Shown piece after piece: positions 1-10,470 of a stretch of 64,000 bases of DNA (positions are counted from its first letter, which is position 1; each line of letters opens with the position of its first letter). A program made the translations under genes and the position numbers. This stretch comes from Symsagittifera roscoffensis (lineage: Eukaryota > Xenacoelomorpha > Acoela > Convolutidae): positions 54,754,473-54,818,472 of the forward strand of contig NC_087062.1 of the NCBI RefSeq assembly GCF_963678635.1. Reading direction: 5' to 3'. The notes below the pieces were generated by a model. The model did not search any database. It was given only the letters and a program-made list of their open reading frames with translations, and had not been told where the DNA came from.

Positions 1-1020
1 GGTGATTTTTGTTGTGAATTAATTTTAATCCATGATGTGAATGGTATCGGTTCAAATTTGGATTTTCCTAATAAATTTTCCTAATGGTTTTTTTGACAAT
101 CGAGCTATAATGGAAAAGGCTCTGGTTTTTTTTATCTGTGTATTGTCGGATTCGGTTATCACTGCATAATTGTATTCTAGTCAAGGTGATGTTCCGCCTT
201 TTGCAAGAAAGAATTTTAAATTTTGTGGTATTTCTATGGTTGTTTTCATGTAATTATTTCAGGTGGTGTATTTCAACTTAGTGTATCTGGAATTGCAAGG
301 GTTTTCCCTGCTGTCTAAACTATATGTAAATTTGGAAATTTCATAACAATAAGTTAAAATCTATAAACTCTATGGTTTGGGTTTGACTTTTGTGTAAACA
401 GAAAAATTATTAGTTTAAGATCTGTAATTGGAACTGTTGGATGTTTTGATCCCAGCATTAAAATTCGGATTTTGTGAGTGTATATATTAAAGCTATTCAT
501 TCTCCCATAAGGGTAGAGAGCCTAAGATCCGCTTGTGTGAAAATTGTAAAATTTGCTGGTATTAGTTTTATTTTTTTTGTTCCTTTATGTGATTGTAGAT
601 GTGCTGCGCCAATTCCGAAGTTTGAGGCGTCACAATTGGCATTGAATGGTTGATCTGGATCTCTGGTCGTGTTTGATATTTGTTCTGTGAGGAGAGGTTT
701 TATTTCGTCAAAACGTTTCTGATTTTCCAAATTCAAATCAAATTTAGTTTGTTGTCTAAGAATATTTAAAAATGGTCTTGGATATAAATGCAATTCTTAG
801 ACATATTTACTTTGAAGTTTTAACATTCCAAAAAATTCTTGGTTTTTCTCTTTTTAAGATGGTTGTTGAAGTTTTAATCTAGCATCTATTCGTGATTTTA
901 ATGGAGTGATTGTATTACCTTCAATAATGTGTTCAAGGAATTTAACACGAGCGAGAAAAAAATGCGATTTGCCTGAGGCTGCTTCCATATTTTCTTTTTT
1001 ATGACTTTAAAAATTCCTTG
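1..1020 (-). pseudogene. Decayed gypsy-type pol fragment (end of RT, RNase H, start of integrase)
   Basis: Read on the minus strand this is the end of a reverse transcriptase, an RNase H and the first part of the region leading to integrase. The clearest open stretch is 497-793, with the RT connection motif 'LRQQTKF' followed by the RNase H start 'CDASNFGIGAA'. The same order and near-identical words occur at 46260-47200 in the large element further right, so both belong to one family. Below position 497 the frame is broken by stops and shifts, although matches to the 46690-47200 stretch continue to the window edge. The fragment ends abruptly near 1020, and the sequence that follows belongs to the env end in the opposite orientation, so this is a rearranged copy. 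It makes no functional protein. Confidence 0.75.
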
Positions 1021-1074
1021 TTTGATTTATGATTATAGAAAAAAAGCGTCTAAAAAAGGACTACTTTTATCTAA

Positions 1075-1689
1075 AAGAAGAAAAACACCGCCCTCAAGTC
1101 ATTTCACCAATTAAAATTTTTGGCATTTTACACATAAAAAAATGAACTTCTAGCGTTTCTAGGATGGCCATACTCCATATTACAAAGAATCAACACACTA
1201 AACGCAATGTTCAATTTTATAGAATTTCTAATCTCACTATTAGAACGGAATCTATTATAGATGCGCATTACATACACAAGTCAATGGACAAGCCAGCGTA
1301 GCAAGAATACTATTCGCAGGACTTTTTGGCATTTCCTCCACATCAATTAATAAGATCTTTCTTGATGCCCAAATTAGTGAAAAGATTTAAAAAAACTATC
1401 AACAAAACCGAACAGAAAACACTCCTCAAAACAAAACAAGTACTCAAACTACAGCACCATCGCATTTACTTAATTTGTCGAATCAACATCCTTTACAAAT
1501 CATACCGCACAAATATAGAAATGCAGTTTCTGTAGAACAACGCATGCACCAAAATAGCATTGTGCAACAAAAACCCATATCACATGTAGCATTTCAATTT
1601 CAAAAAATTAATGAAACATACAAAGAAATCATAGAAGAATCACCCGACGAAAACTTTCGCTCTTAAAACAATCATTTTTTAAGCTCACG
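1075..1689 (+). pseudogene. Env-like glycoprotein, C-terminal remnant (membrane anchor and tail)
   Basis: This stretch aligns with 53310-53915 of the large element. The shared core is the pre-membrane and membrane region ('FLGWPY' near 1165, matching about 53392), then the 'IHTQVN.QASVARILFAG' words and a polar cytoplasmic tail. Frames 1326-1535 and 1475-1666 carry pieces of the tail, which ends with a stop near 1664. No ectodomain is present. The role is inferred from position (after integrase, before the 3' end) and from the hydrophobic anchor. The copy is non-functional. Confidence 0.6.
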
Positions 1690-3460
1690 ATGAGCCGCCA
1701 GATTGGATCCCTCAACGGTTTGCTTTCCTATCCTTCCAACCCCAACTGACATGACTCTCTTGCATCCATCTTAGATCTCACCTGTTTTTAGTCCCTGTTT
1801 TTCGTCTAACTTATCACACATAGATTCTGACGACTCAACCCAAACTGTATTTAACACTAACTTCCATTTAAATATACCCGCAGTTGACACACCCGATGAA
1901 ATTTTAGATTCCGAGCCAAGTCACACTAAGTTTTCTCTACGACTTCTCCAGCCCGAAACTTTCCACACCCCTGTCAAAAAATCTAATTCAAACTCTTCCC
2001 ACACTCACGCTACACCCATTCTCTCTTCTCTTTTAAGTATTGCACCTGATTTCTTTAGCCCAATAACTGTTGACCAGCTTGGGCATGATGTAGACAACTT
2101 TATTTCAAACCAACAGCAAATCCATAACTCAAACAGTCTGCTAACGATTCACCAATTATTTCACAACACATCAACTTCCGAGTCAACTGGATCATCCACC
2201 CGCAATGTCCCCACCCGTGCATAACGTGTCTCTATGAAGGCAAAACATCCCAACAACACACACCAGTGCTTATTCAACGGCCAAATATCATTCCGATCCC
2301 TTCAAAGTAACTACCCCCATCACACTAAACACACCATCAGTTTTAGTTGAAAGCCTCTCCTTCTTCCCCCAGTAAACGTATAGTGACGCAAAAAACCAGG
2401 CCCAACGAGCCCTGTATATCGACGAATGTTTTCTTCTCCCAACATTTCTTGGCTCTTATACTATAACTTCACTAACCCGCTCAAAATTAGCTTAAGGAAG
2501 ACAGCAGACGGCGACGAACTTTGCGACAGCATCATCCAACAACTCAACACTGCTCTACACTAAAATCAATTTACTAACTTTGGCTTATCACAGACACTTA
2601 ATCGGTTCATCGAACGAAAATTAAATCAATTTTCATTAGCTCACTATGATCACATAGTCATCCGATTAATGGACAACTCACCGTATGATACTAACCCCAT
2701 AGTGAATTTCCAGTTCACTTAAAAAAATTTCATCATGACAGACTAGACAGACTACATCTTTGACATCAAGAGCTTCACAAAAATTTGATTTTGTATCGAC
2801 CATGCACTCCAGATAACAAAAGCTTATGAATCGCACTTTAGTAACTTTGACCACTTTCAACTAACTTTTAGTTTTCTTGTCCCTAAAGAGCGTGATTTTA
2901 ATTATTCCCACGAAACCATACTTTAAACTAAACTCACTCCTACTCATACCTAATACAGATTTATTCAACGTCACTTTCTTAATAGTTTACCCTCCGGCAA
3001 CTCCCACCACCGCTCGGGTTTATCATCTCTAAATACACATCACCATACTTTCGTAGCATCACTTAGTGCATAAAAACAATTAACCTCCACGGCTTTCTCC
3101 GAAACTATGATCCGGCTAGACCAATGGATATCTTTTGCCTTCTCACTCATAATTTCTCTTTGGAAGACTCCCGCCCCATCATCACTGCATGAAAATACCC
3201 AACCAGTTGAAATTGTCCTTTTAGAAAACATCCACAAAATTAAGTTCAACCACAAATTACATAACCTAATACAGAACTCTAACCTTGAATTTTTTGTCAT
3301 TTCTGAAGAAACTAAAATTATTTGCGCCATTGAACTTCTTTGGCCACTCCTACGCACTAAAAACGTGACCCGATTACTTACAAAGCTTTTGCTACATTCA
3401 CCCACTATAAAGACTATTTTCCCAAAGGTTTTTTTTTCGGAACCTACTACTCAGTAGCTA
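1690..3460 (+). pseudogene. Post-env accessory ORF, decayed copy (same family as 53915-55290)
   Basis: The region begins at an ATG with the N-terminal peptide 'MSRQIGSL', the same start as the ORF at 53915. It continues as a Ser/Thr/Pro-rich stretch and then a more ordered C-terminal part. The best preserved part is 3107-3457, where 'NHKLHNLIQNSNLEF' corresponds to 'NHKIYNLIQNTPHEF' near 55090-55130. Several stops and shifts break the frame, so this copy is dead. I recognise no domain. That two copies share the ORF start, length and C-terminal words suggests a real accessory protein of this family, not chance open sequence. Confidence 0.55.
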
Positions 3461-4878
3461 TAAACTTTTAAAGCTCCATAATTCAATATTTAAAATATCA
3501 CTCACCATTTGTAAACGTGTATTTACGGTTTCTTTTTAGATTTTCCGAGAATTTCCGAGTAAGATAAATTAAAATCAAACGAAATTAAAAAAAACATTAG
3601 AACAAAATTTCATTCAAAATTTCTAATCACTCGCAATAATTTCTTTAAAAGCAATAAAATTGACAAATAGCAAAAAACTTTTAGTAGAGCTTCAAATTAC
3701 AATTACGAAGTATTGAATTAAAATTAAAGAAACTAAATCAAATAGATTAACTTTTTTCTGTGTGCTCAATTTTTGTATATTTTATATTTTTTGTTCAACT
3801 CGACCACATTTTACGCCCTCTTTGCCGACAGCTCAACGTAACTCGCCCTTGTAGAATTATTTGGAAATTAATTTCTAGCTTGTCACTCTAATTGTTTAAA
3901 ATTTGTTTTTTACACGTTTGATAACTTTCCCTTAACCCGGAAGGAATTACAACTAAGCTTAACTAATCAATGCAATTTACCAACACCAGCAAACCAATTA
4001 CATGAACAGGAAAGTCTCCCAGTATCCAAATCAGATTGAAACAAGATTAAAACTGGATAAACTATTTTTTTGAACCTCGGTTTAAATTTTTATTATAACT
4101 ACATGAAACGTAAAAACACTGAAAAAAACAACAAAAACCAAAAACAATTTGATTTTGAGGAAAATACACAACCAGAGAACAAAAGAAAAAACACGCGATA
4201 AAAAAAGTTTTAACTTGGAAAGAGACTCTGCTCAAAAAGGCGGTAAATTTTTACTCCTCCAACTGGCCTGCTCCACCAGTATAGGACCTGAGCATGCTTT
4301 ATAGCCCCGCTACACCACGCTTATGACACACTCCACTATTTTTGATCAGAGTAGCTCTAGAAGCTCTAGGGTGACAAAATCTTTAGAATAACCGAACTAA
4401 AAAAATGCTTTTACGAAAAAAATTAACAGAGATCCTGACTAAAACTGAGATCCTTAACAAGGTGCAGATATAAATTCAATGTGAAAAACTTCGCGCAGCA
4501 AAGAAACATGCAAGAAACAGGAGAAGAAAACTCAATGACATTCCGTCCCTGGAATGGCAAACCTTTTGGTTTTGCTTGCCGCAGTCAAAAAACTCACAGG
4601 ATATAAAGTATGGAGTCGGAATTGCAGCACAGGTACCTGCTGAACAGTAAAAAGGGCCAACTCGATGTTGAACTCAGACATTCGTATCCTTCTCACTTGG
4701 GGCTTCACTCAAAGAAGTCTAGCCCTATACCACTATTCGATGAATAGCTGGGAATTCATGTAGTTTTGCTCTACTTAACGAAATGGACTCGTCACTATAT
4801 CAATCTGCAACCTTGATACGAACACTCGACTCATCTACGTTACACGTAATCTGTTACCTTTTCAAGAGCAACTGCTTT

Positions 4879-4916
<38 letters not shown>

Positions 4917-5053
4917 GATGATTATTCCAAATCATGAGCAACTGTTTCTCCAATCTCTTCACTCCTTTACGAATCTACCAGAGGAAAAAATTAAGAAGTT
5001 TCTACATCCATCTTTCACGAGAAAAAACTTAATAGCTTAAAATTTTGTATGGG
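3461..5053 (+). other. 3' untranslated tail of the env-bearing element, with a CT microsatellite
   Basis: No gene is visible here. Short blocks align in order with 55300-56869 of the large element, for example 'AAAACTGGATAA', 'CAAAAACAATTTGATTTT' and 'TGAGCATGCT.TATAGCC'. The stretch ends at 5051-5062 with 'GGGTGGAACCAG', the same junction that begins the 3' LTR at 56867-56878, but real LTR sequence does not follow. A perfect (CT)n tract lies at 4882-4912. Confidence 0.55.
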
Positions 5054-5432
5054 TGGAACCAGTTCAAAACAAGTTTATTCTATAAGGGTTATATTTAATA
5101 GTAAGCTGGTTTAAATTGTGTAGGTTGTTTTTGAGCCGTGTTTGTGATGTTTTATTTGACAACCCACTTTCGCGATACCTGACTTGTACAGGCCTCCGTT
5201 TATTCCTTGCGGTTGTTCTTTTCTTCAAAATCTGTTGTCTCGACTTTCTTGCGCGTAAATAGGTCCGTTTTTTTCTCCGTTTGCTCGAAAAATACGTCCT
5301 TGACTCTGGTCCTTCAAGCTCTTTAATCTGCTGAGAAGTGAGCGCGGGCCACCTCAATATTCTGTTGTCGACAATTTGTGAAAGTTAGTCAGGCTCAGCT
5401 CGTTTTTGCAAAAAGTGTCTGCTGGTCGTCAA
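5054..5432. other. Unassigned sequence
   Basis: A 97-codon basic frame exists on the minus strand (5064-5357) but resembles no family, has no support in other copies and is probably chance. I see nothing else in this stretch. Confidence 0.3.
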
Positions 5433-5718
5433 GGGTCGGCTGTGATTCGTGTCAAACTAACGTCCGGGTCGGCTGTGATTCGTTTCAAACTAACGTCCGG
5501 GTCGGCTCTGATTCGTGTCAAACTAACATCCGGGTCGGCTGTGATTCGAGTCAAACTAACGTCCGGGTTGGCTGTGATTCGTGTCAAACTAACGTCCGGG
5601 TCGGCTGTGATTCGAGTCAAACTAACGTCCGGGTTGGCTGTGATTCGTGTCAAACTAACGTCCGGGTCGGCTATGATTCGTGTCAAACTAACATCCGGGT
5701 CGGCTCTGATTCGTGTCA
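5433..5718 (+). repeat. 33-bp minisatellite, about 8.7 copies
   Basis: A 33-bp unit starting GGGTCGGCTGTGATTCG is repeated head to tail. The eight complete units are exactly in register, and a 22-bp partial unit follows. Variants are CGTGT/CGTTT/CGAGT, ACGTCC/ACATCC and TCGG/TTGG. Units 4-5 and 6-7 form an identical alternating pair, so part of the array grew by duplicating a 66-bp dimer. Since 33 is divisible by three and the unit lacks stops in several frames, long frames appear on both strands; these are a by-product of the repeat. Confidence 0.95.
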
Positions 5719-5736
5719 CGGGTCGGCGGATCAAAA

Positions 5737-6044
5737 TGTGGTGCACTCTTGCATCCTGTAAGACTCGGGATCTGTAAAACCTGCTTCAACATCTGTAAAT
5801 TATATGGCTATATAAACAGATAATATGACAATAAATAGTGTCCGAAAAAAAAATAAGGTAAACTTCTTCAGGTTAACATGTCATCAAAACGTTTCTCAAC
5901 TATTTCAAAAATCTGTAAACATTTTTGATGGCAAACTGATCTTAATCGGGCAAACCAGTAGTTTCAAGGCCTTTTGTCTAAGAAGATCTAATTTTAGCTT
6001 TCTCACTTTCGCGCTATAATGACGTCATTAATTTTAGCGCGAAC
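5737..6044 (+). repeat. 0.3-kb direct repeat, copy 1
   Basis: About 308 bp starting TGTGGTGCACTC and ending GCGCGAAC is repeated at 6421-6726 with roughly nine bases in ten identical by eye. The 3' end of the unit carries a 14-bp perfect palindrome, TAATGACGTCATTA (6017-6030), which contains the CRE-type core TGACGTCA. It is flanked by the inverted heptamers CGCGCTA and TAGCGCG. No coding sequence is visible. Confidence 0.9.
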
Positions 6045-6420
6045 GTCTTCCGCGCCCAAATATTTTTTAAAAACTATAATGAATGTTTACTGAAAGATAT
6101 TTGATCAAAATGGATTTTAACGGTAAAACTTTGGTGCGGGGTTTGCGTTCTTACGTAGCTATTTGATTATAATATTTGTGACGTTGTGACGCATCGGTAG
6201 TGATGGTGCCCAGCAATCATTTAATTGCGGGTTCATTCGTATGTGTGCTGCAATTCGCAAGGTGAGCTCTGCTAAGATAGCCATAGCTTAGTTAACCTTA
6301 AATAATTAGCCTTCGAGTTGGGCCATTGGCTGATTTACTAAAATGACGAAAATACATTGAACATACATGTCAACAAAATATCGAAATACATGTCGAAAAA
6401 CTACCAAATATATCGAAACT
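6045..6420. other. Spacer between the two 0.3-kb repeats
   Basis: This is non-repeated sequence with no ORF or motif I can support. Its last 80 bases carry a short degenerate repetition of 'ATACATGTC/ATATCGAAA'. Confidence 0.4.
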
Positions 6421-6726
6421 TGTGGTGCACTCTCGTATCCTGTAAGACTCGGGATCTAAAAAACCTGCTTCAACATCTGTAAATTATCGGCAAATTAAAC
6501 AGATAATATGACAACAAATAGTATCCGAAAAAAAATAAGGTAAACATCTTCCGGTTAACATGTTATCAAAACGTTTCTCAACAATCTCAAAAATCTGTAA
6601 ACATTTTTGATGGCAAAGTGACCTTAATCGGACAAACCAGTAGTTTCAAGGCCTTTTGTCTAAGAAAATCTGATTTTAGCTTTTTCACTTTCGCGCTATA
6701 ATGACGTCATTAATTTAAGCGCGAAC
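6421..6726 (+). repeat. 0.3-kb direct repeat, copy 2
   Basis: This is the second copy of the 5737-6044 unit, about 380 bp downstream of the first. The TAATGACGTCATTA palindrome is unchanged (6699-6712), while the outer arms have lost one pair (CGCGCTA against AAGCGCG). It lies downstream of the 3' end of the ARM-TIR-SAM gene, which is transcribed towards it. Confidence 0.9.
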
Positions 6727-6965
6727 AAAACTCACTCCTAGAAAAAATCTTAGAACCGCGGAGGAGAAGAAGATTGCTAAATAGCTTTCATTATACTCTA
6801 AAAGCGAGGCGTTATTTCTTTATAAAATAAATTCTAGCAATACAAAACGCGATAAAAATACAAAAAAAATGGAGATTTAGATTCTGCACCGATGTTTTTT
6901 TTGTTTTAAGAGTAAGAGCCAGGTCCCTTAGGGCTTTTTAAAGCTATGTTCCACTCAGTTCGTTC

Positions 6966-8879
6966 TTACAATTCTCTCAGAGCAGCAGAAAACTCAACCA
7001 GCAGTTTGGTTCCCTTGATTTTCAAATTTTTCTGACAGAATTCAAGAAAAAATTGAGGCGCTGTGGCTTGCCATGTTTTCATCTCCTTCAAGTTTTGTCC
7101 TGTGAAAGTTCCCAGTTCTGATTCTTTCAAATGCGATTTTTGGAAACCCATTGAAGCTAGCCATTCCTTCACTTCATCAGTAGTCCACTGCATAAACTTA
7201 GTTATGTTTATGCTAGCTGAACTGGGAGTCGAGTTCAAATTGTTCTGTTTGTTTTCGCTGACAATGAAATCAATTTCATCGACGCTTTCGGTTACTGATT
7301 TCGTTTTGTTGATGTAGTTGATTAGATTTGCAAAGTTGACGGAGAAATCTATCTCGTTATGCAGTTGGTAATAGATCTCGGCGCCGAGAATGAGTCCGAG
7401 CCATCCTCGGGGTTCAAACTCTGGCTGGACTTTGGCGAACACTATTTTCTTCTTCTGCTTGTAAGCATATGTTGCTTCTGCTCTACACGACTGGCTATTA
7501 CTGTAGTCTTCAGAGAAGCAGCAGATTACGATCTCAGAGTTGTCCACCGCCTCCGCCATCTTTTCCAGCGAGTCCCCTTCCATTTTTTCGACGTCTATCC
7601 AAACCTCTTTTCCACTTTTCTTCAGACCCTCGAACAGTTTTAGAGCTGTTTTTTGTTGATTCCAACAATAGCTGATCATGATGTGCAGGGCCTTTGGTTG
7701 AGTTTGGGTTATTGGCAGTCGTTGTTTTTGAGCGTTATTTTTGGATAGATTTTCCTTTTCCGTTTTTCCCAGCCCCCATAGTATTCCCTTTGCTGCGCTT
7801 GAGATCTCCGTATTTTTACTTTGGGAGGCTTTTTGAATTATGTTGACAATTTTGTGACTTTTTAGTTTTTCGCGACATGTGTCCAAGAAGCTGAGGGACC
7901 AAATAAGATGCAATGACCATTTAACCTCCAAATGATCCCTGGTTTCATCGAGTATTTTGAAACAATCGTCTACTATTCCAAGATTCAACATTTCAATCGC
8001 ATTGTTAAAGTTTTTTGCCAATCTGGATAAACTTTCTAACAACTCTTCAACTGTGTAACCGCTTGAATTTCGTCTGGTCTCTGAGCGCATCGCTTCTTCT
8101 AGAAGATTCCGAATCACAAATTTGATATTGCATTGGGTTGCTTGGATTATTTCATTGCTTTCGTCTAAATCTGCGGCGAAAGTCAACACCAAAAGTGCAC
8201 ATGCCTTAATGCTGGGTATTTTGCTTTTAAGGTACAGCAAGCAAGTTTGGACTAAACCCGTTTTCCGCATAATTCGCTGGGATTCCGAGTAATATCTGAG
8301 TATGTTGTAAATCACCGTAAACAGAGAATCAAGAGCCACCACCATCTTCCATCGCAATCTTTCATCGCAGGCATCATCGCTGAGAAGTCCATTTTTGATA
8401 TCTGGATGTTCCAAGCTCCAAATTATCAGCTTGTAAGCTCCAGAATCTATTAGTTTTTTTCTGATGTCCCCACTTCGTTCGGAACCGCTGCTAATAAGAC
8501 CAGATAACTGTTCATAATTGAAGAAAGCGGGCTCGGCAAAAAAGTCGTTTTTCAGACAATTCAAACTATTTGAGAAAAGTCCGACGAGTTCTAATTCGTT
8601 GGCCAGTTTCCAAAAATCAACTTGAAAACTGTCCAGACTATCGTGCATTTGGTTCAGACTCATCAAAGGCTCACTGAGATCATCTTTTTCTAAATTTTTT
8701 TCCTTTACTTTCGAAAAACAAGCTTTGATAGCCTCACCAATTTTGGTCCAGTCTTCGACAGAATGAGAACGTGTTTCCTCTTCATCTTCGCTGGACGAGA
8801 AGTACAGATCTTCTGTTTTCTTTTCAATTTCAGATGTTTTCTGCCGGCAAACTGCATTTGTTTGAACGATTTTCTTCAT
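6966..8879 (-). CDS. ARM-TIR-SAM protein (SARM1-related architecture)
   Basis: One uninterrupted 637-codon frame, ATG to TAA. Residues 1-60 are charged and acidic. Residues about 75-370 are all-helical with spaced leucines, as in ARM/HEAT repeats. Residues about 397-505 form a TIR domain: 'HIMISYCWNQQ' (strand A), a BB loop around 'VWIDVEKMEGDS', then 'VICCFSEDYSNS' and 'CRAEATYAY'. Glu468 in the last motif sits where TIR NAD-cleaving enzymes carry their catalytic glutamate. Residues about 564-628 form a SAM domain ('WTTDEVKEWLASMGF'). SARM1 is ARM-SAM-SAM-TIR; here the TIR precedes a single SAM. By analogy ARM would restrain, SAM would oligomerise, and the TIR would hydrolyse NAD or signal; this is inference. 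The lack of introns could reflect retroposition or normal compactness. The start is the first ATG of the frame, and a 5' exon cannot be excluded. Confidence 0.87.
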   Translation of the reverse strand: MKKIVQTNAVCRQKTSEIEKKTEDLYFSSSEDEEETRSHSVEDWTKIGEAIKACFSKVKEKNLEKDDLSEPLMSLNQMHDSLDSFQVDFWKLANELELVGLFSNSLNCLKNDFFAEPAFFNYEQLSGLISSGSERSGDIRKKLIDSGAYKLIIWSLEHPDIKNGLLSDDACDERLRWKMVVALDSLFTVIYNILRYYSESQRIMRKTGLVQTCLLYLKSKIPSIKACALLVLTFAADLDESNEIIQATQCNIKFVIRNLLEEAMRSETRRNSSGYTVEELLESLSRLAKNFNNAIEMLNLGIVDDCFKILDETRDHLEVKWSLHLIWSLSFLDTCREKLKSHKIVNIIQKASQSKNTEISSAAKGILWGLGKTEKENLSKNNAQKQRLPITQTQPKALHIMISYCWNQQKTALKLFEGLKKSGKEVWIDVEKMEGDSLEKMAEAVDNSEIVICCFSEDYSNSQSCRAEATYAYKQKKKIVFAKVQPEFEPRGWLGLILGAEIYYQLHNEIDFSVNFANLINYINKTKSVTESVDEIDFIVSENKQNNLNSTPSSASINITKFMQWTTDEVKEWLASMGFQKSHLKESELGTFTGQNLKEMKTWQATAPQFFLEFCQKNLKIKGTKLLVEFSAALREL

Positions 8880-10060
8880 TTCTTAGTTACAAGACTTAAT
8901 AACAAATAATAAATTTAAATTGTAGCATGTAACATTTTTTTGGTATCTCTTGCAGCAAGAATAAAATTGTCATGTTTAATGCTCGTGCACTTACAAGTAA
9001 GCGTGATTGAACGATTTTGTTACCAGCACAAATAATCAAAACTCATCAGCAACGATAGCTATTTCAGCATAAAACATCCGAACATAAAAATACAAAAAAT
9101 AGGACATAAAACTACATTCGGACATAAAATAAACAGCTTCATGTTAACTTGGTCCAAATATTTGCTAAAGTTCCGATTATGCAACAATCCAGTTAAAGAA
9201 ATCCGATAGGTTGCCCTAAGCAAACGTAACTCATTATTCTTTTCAATAGAAGAGCCTTAGCATGACTGCTACAATACAACCACTCGCAACTTGAATGGTA
9301 TAAGAATGCTGACATTTACTAGTAACAAATTGCTCGGAGCAAGGCAAAGCCCTCTCATTTATAATTAGTCACCTCGTTTGTTTTTGGTAAATTATGCCTA
9401 AAGTTCTAATTTTTGAAATTATTCTTTTTATTAGTTTTTTCGCCTCACAAACAAGACCCGGGTTCGGGTTGACTTCTATAGATTGAAAATTTTTATCACA
9501 CCATTATGCCTACATTGAGCCTATCAAAAATGCTCTTCACACTATTTTTTTAATGATATATGTATGACTAGCAGTTTTTTATAAATAAATTTAGTTCAAT
9601 GAAACTGATAAATGAATGACAGCATGCAATTCAAAATAATAAGTCAAACTGCCTAACTTATTGGATTTTTTTTTAAAAAGCTGCTTCATTTCTAAAAATT
9701 TCTAGAAAAAAAAAACTAGAAAATTTTTTTGCACGATCGATTCAACTTTTCTTAGCCCACATTTCAAAATTGAGGAAGAAACGTTCAATTGTTCTATGCT
9801 TAGTCACAAAACCAATTATATGCGCCAGGAAACTTTTCAAGAAACGCGTTGTCTATAATTTTGGAACTTTTAATTTAAAGTTTGGTGGGGAGACAACGTT
9901 TTATTACAAAAGAAAGAAAAATCATTATTAGCGTAATGAGTGATGCCAGATTTGTTTTGTTTTTGTTAATGCGATTTTCCAAATGATGAATGGGTAACCA
10001 CAATGCAGTCACGGCAATCTAAAACTCTTTAGGTACATTTTTTATTTTGTGAAACTTGCC
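8880..10060. other. Intergenic, AT-rich
   Basis: This stretch contains the 5' flank of the ARM-TIR-SAM gene (transcribed leftwards) and diffuse AT-rich sequence. I see no exon-like open stretch, RNA gene or repeat I can support. Confidence 0.4.
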
Positions 10061-10158
10061 GCGACTTATTTTTCGACAATGCTGCGACTTTTTTTTGGCC
10101 TGGCCTTGACTTATTTTTTTGACCACTGCGACACGCAACAAGTCGAAAAATAAGTTGC
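10061..10158. repeat. Short inverted repeat
   Basis: GCGACTTATTTTTCGAC (10061-10077) faces its inverse with one mismatch at 10142-10158. The loop between them again contains 'GACTTATTTTTT'. It could fold as a hairpin; no function is evident. Confidence 0.6.
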
Positions 10159-10287
10159 TTGGGGTATTTTTTTATTCAGTCATTTTACGACATTCTAACA
10201 AAAAATGGTCCATTGATTTTTTTGACAAAGCCATCTGAGAGAAATTGTTGTCTTGAGCTCAAATTGAAAAAGATATTTCACCTGGAC

Positions 10288-10470
10288 GTAAAGCATATTC
10301 AAATTTCACTGATAACCGGGTTCGAACCCCAGGGGAAAACCCGTTTGTTTTTCCGTAGCTACTTAAATTAATTAATTATACACAGCCTTTGCAGAGACCT
10401 CGATTGACATGTTTGTGTCTGTCAAAATCGGGTACTGATAAAAATGTGAGCTTGGTTGCTGATTAAACCA
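10288..10470 (+). repeat. Dispersed repeat with tRNA T-arm-like box, copy 1
   Basis: It aligns with 11234-11410 over about 180 bp, with many substitutions. The common landmarks are 'CACTGATAACCGGGTTCG' (the other copy has GATGACC), a TAATTAA-like block, and 'AAAAATGT...TGATTAAA'. The GGTTCGAACC motif matches an internal pol III B box, so a tRNA-derived SINE is possible, but I see no convincing A box. Confidence 0.4.

Noticed and set aside
5064-5357. 97-codon basic minus-strand frame
   Set aside because: Arg/Lys-rich but without domain, conserved copy or gene context. It overlaps the end of a retroelement fragment.
5378-5777. Three overlapping 105-127-codon frames with perfect 11-residue repeats
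   Set aside because: They arise because the minisatellite period is divisible by three. They exist in several frames and both strands at once, with no start context or family resemblance.
7063-7675. Plus-strand frames opposite the ARM-TIR-SAM gene
   Set aside because: They are antisense shadows of an open, domain-bearing gene.
10159-10371. 70-codon plus-strand frame
   Set aside because: It overlaps a dispersed repeat and shows no family resemblance.
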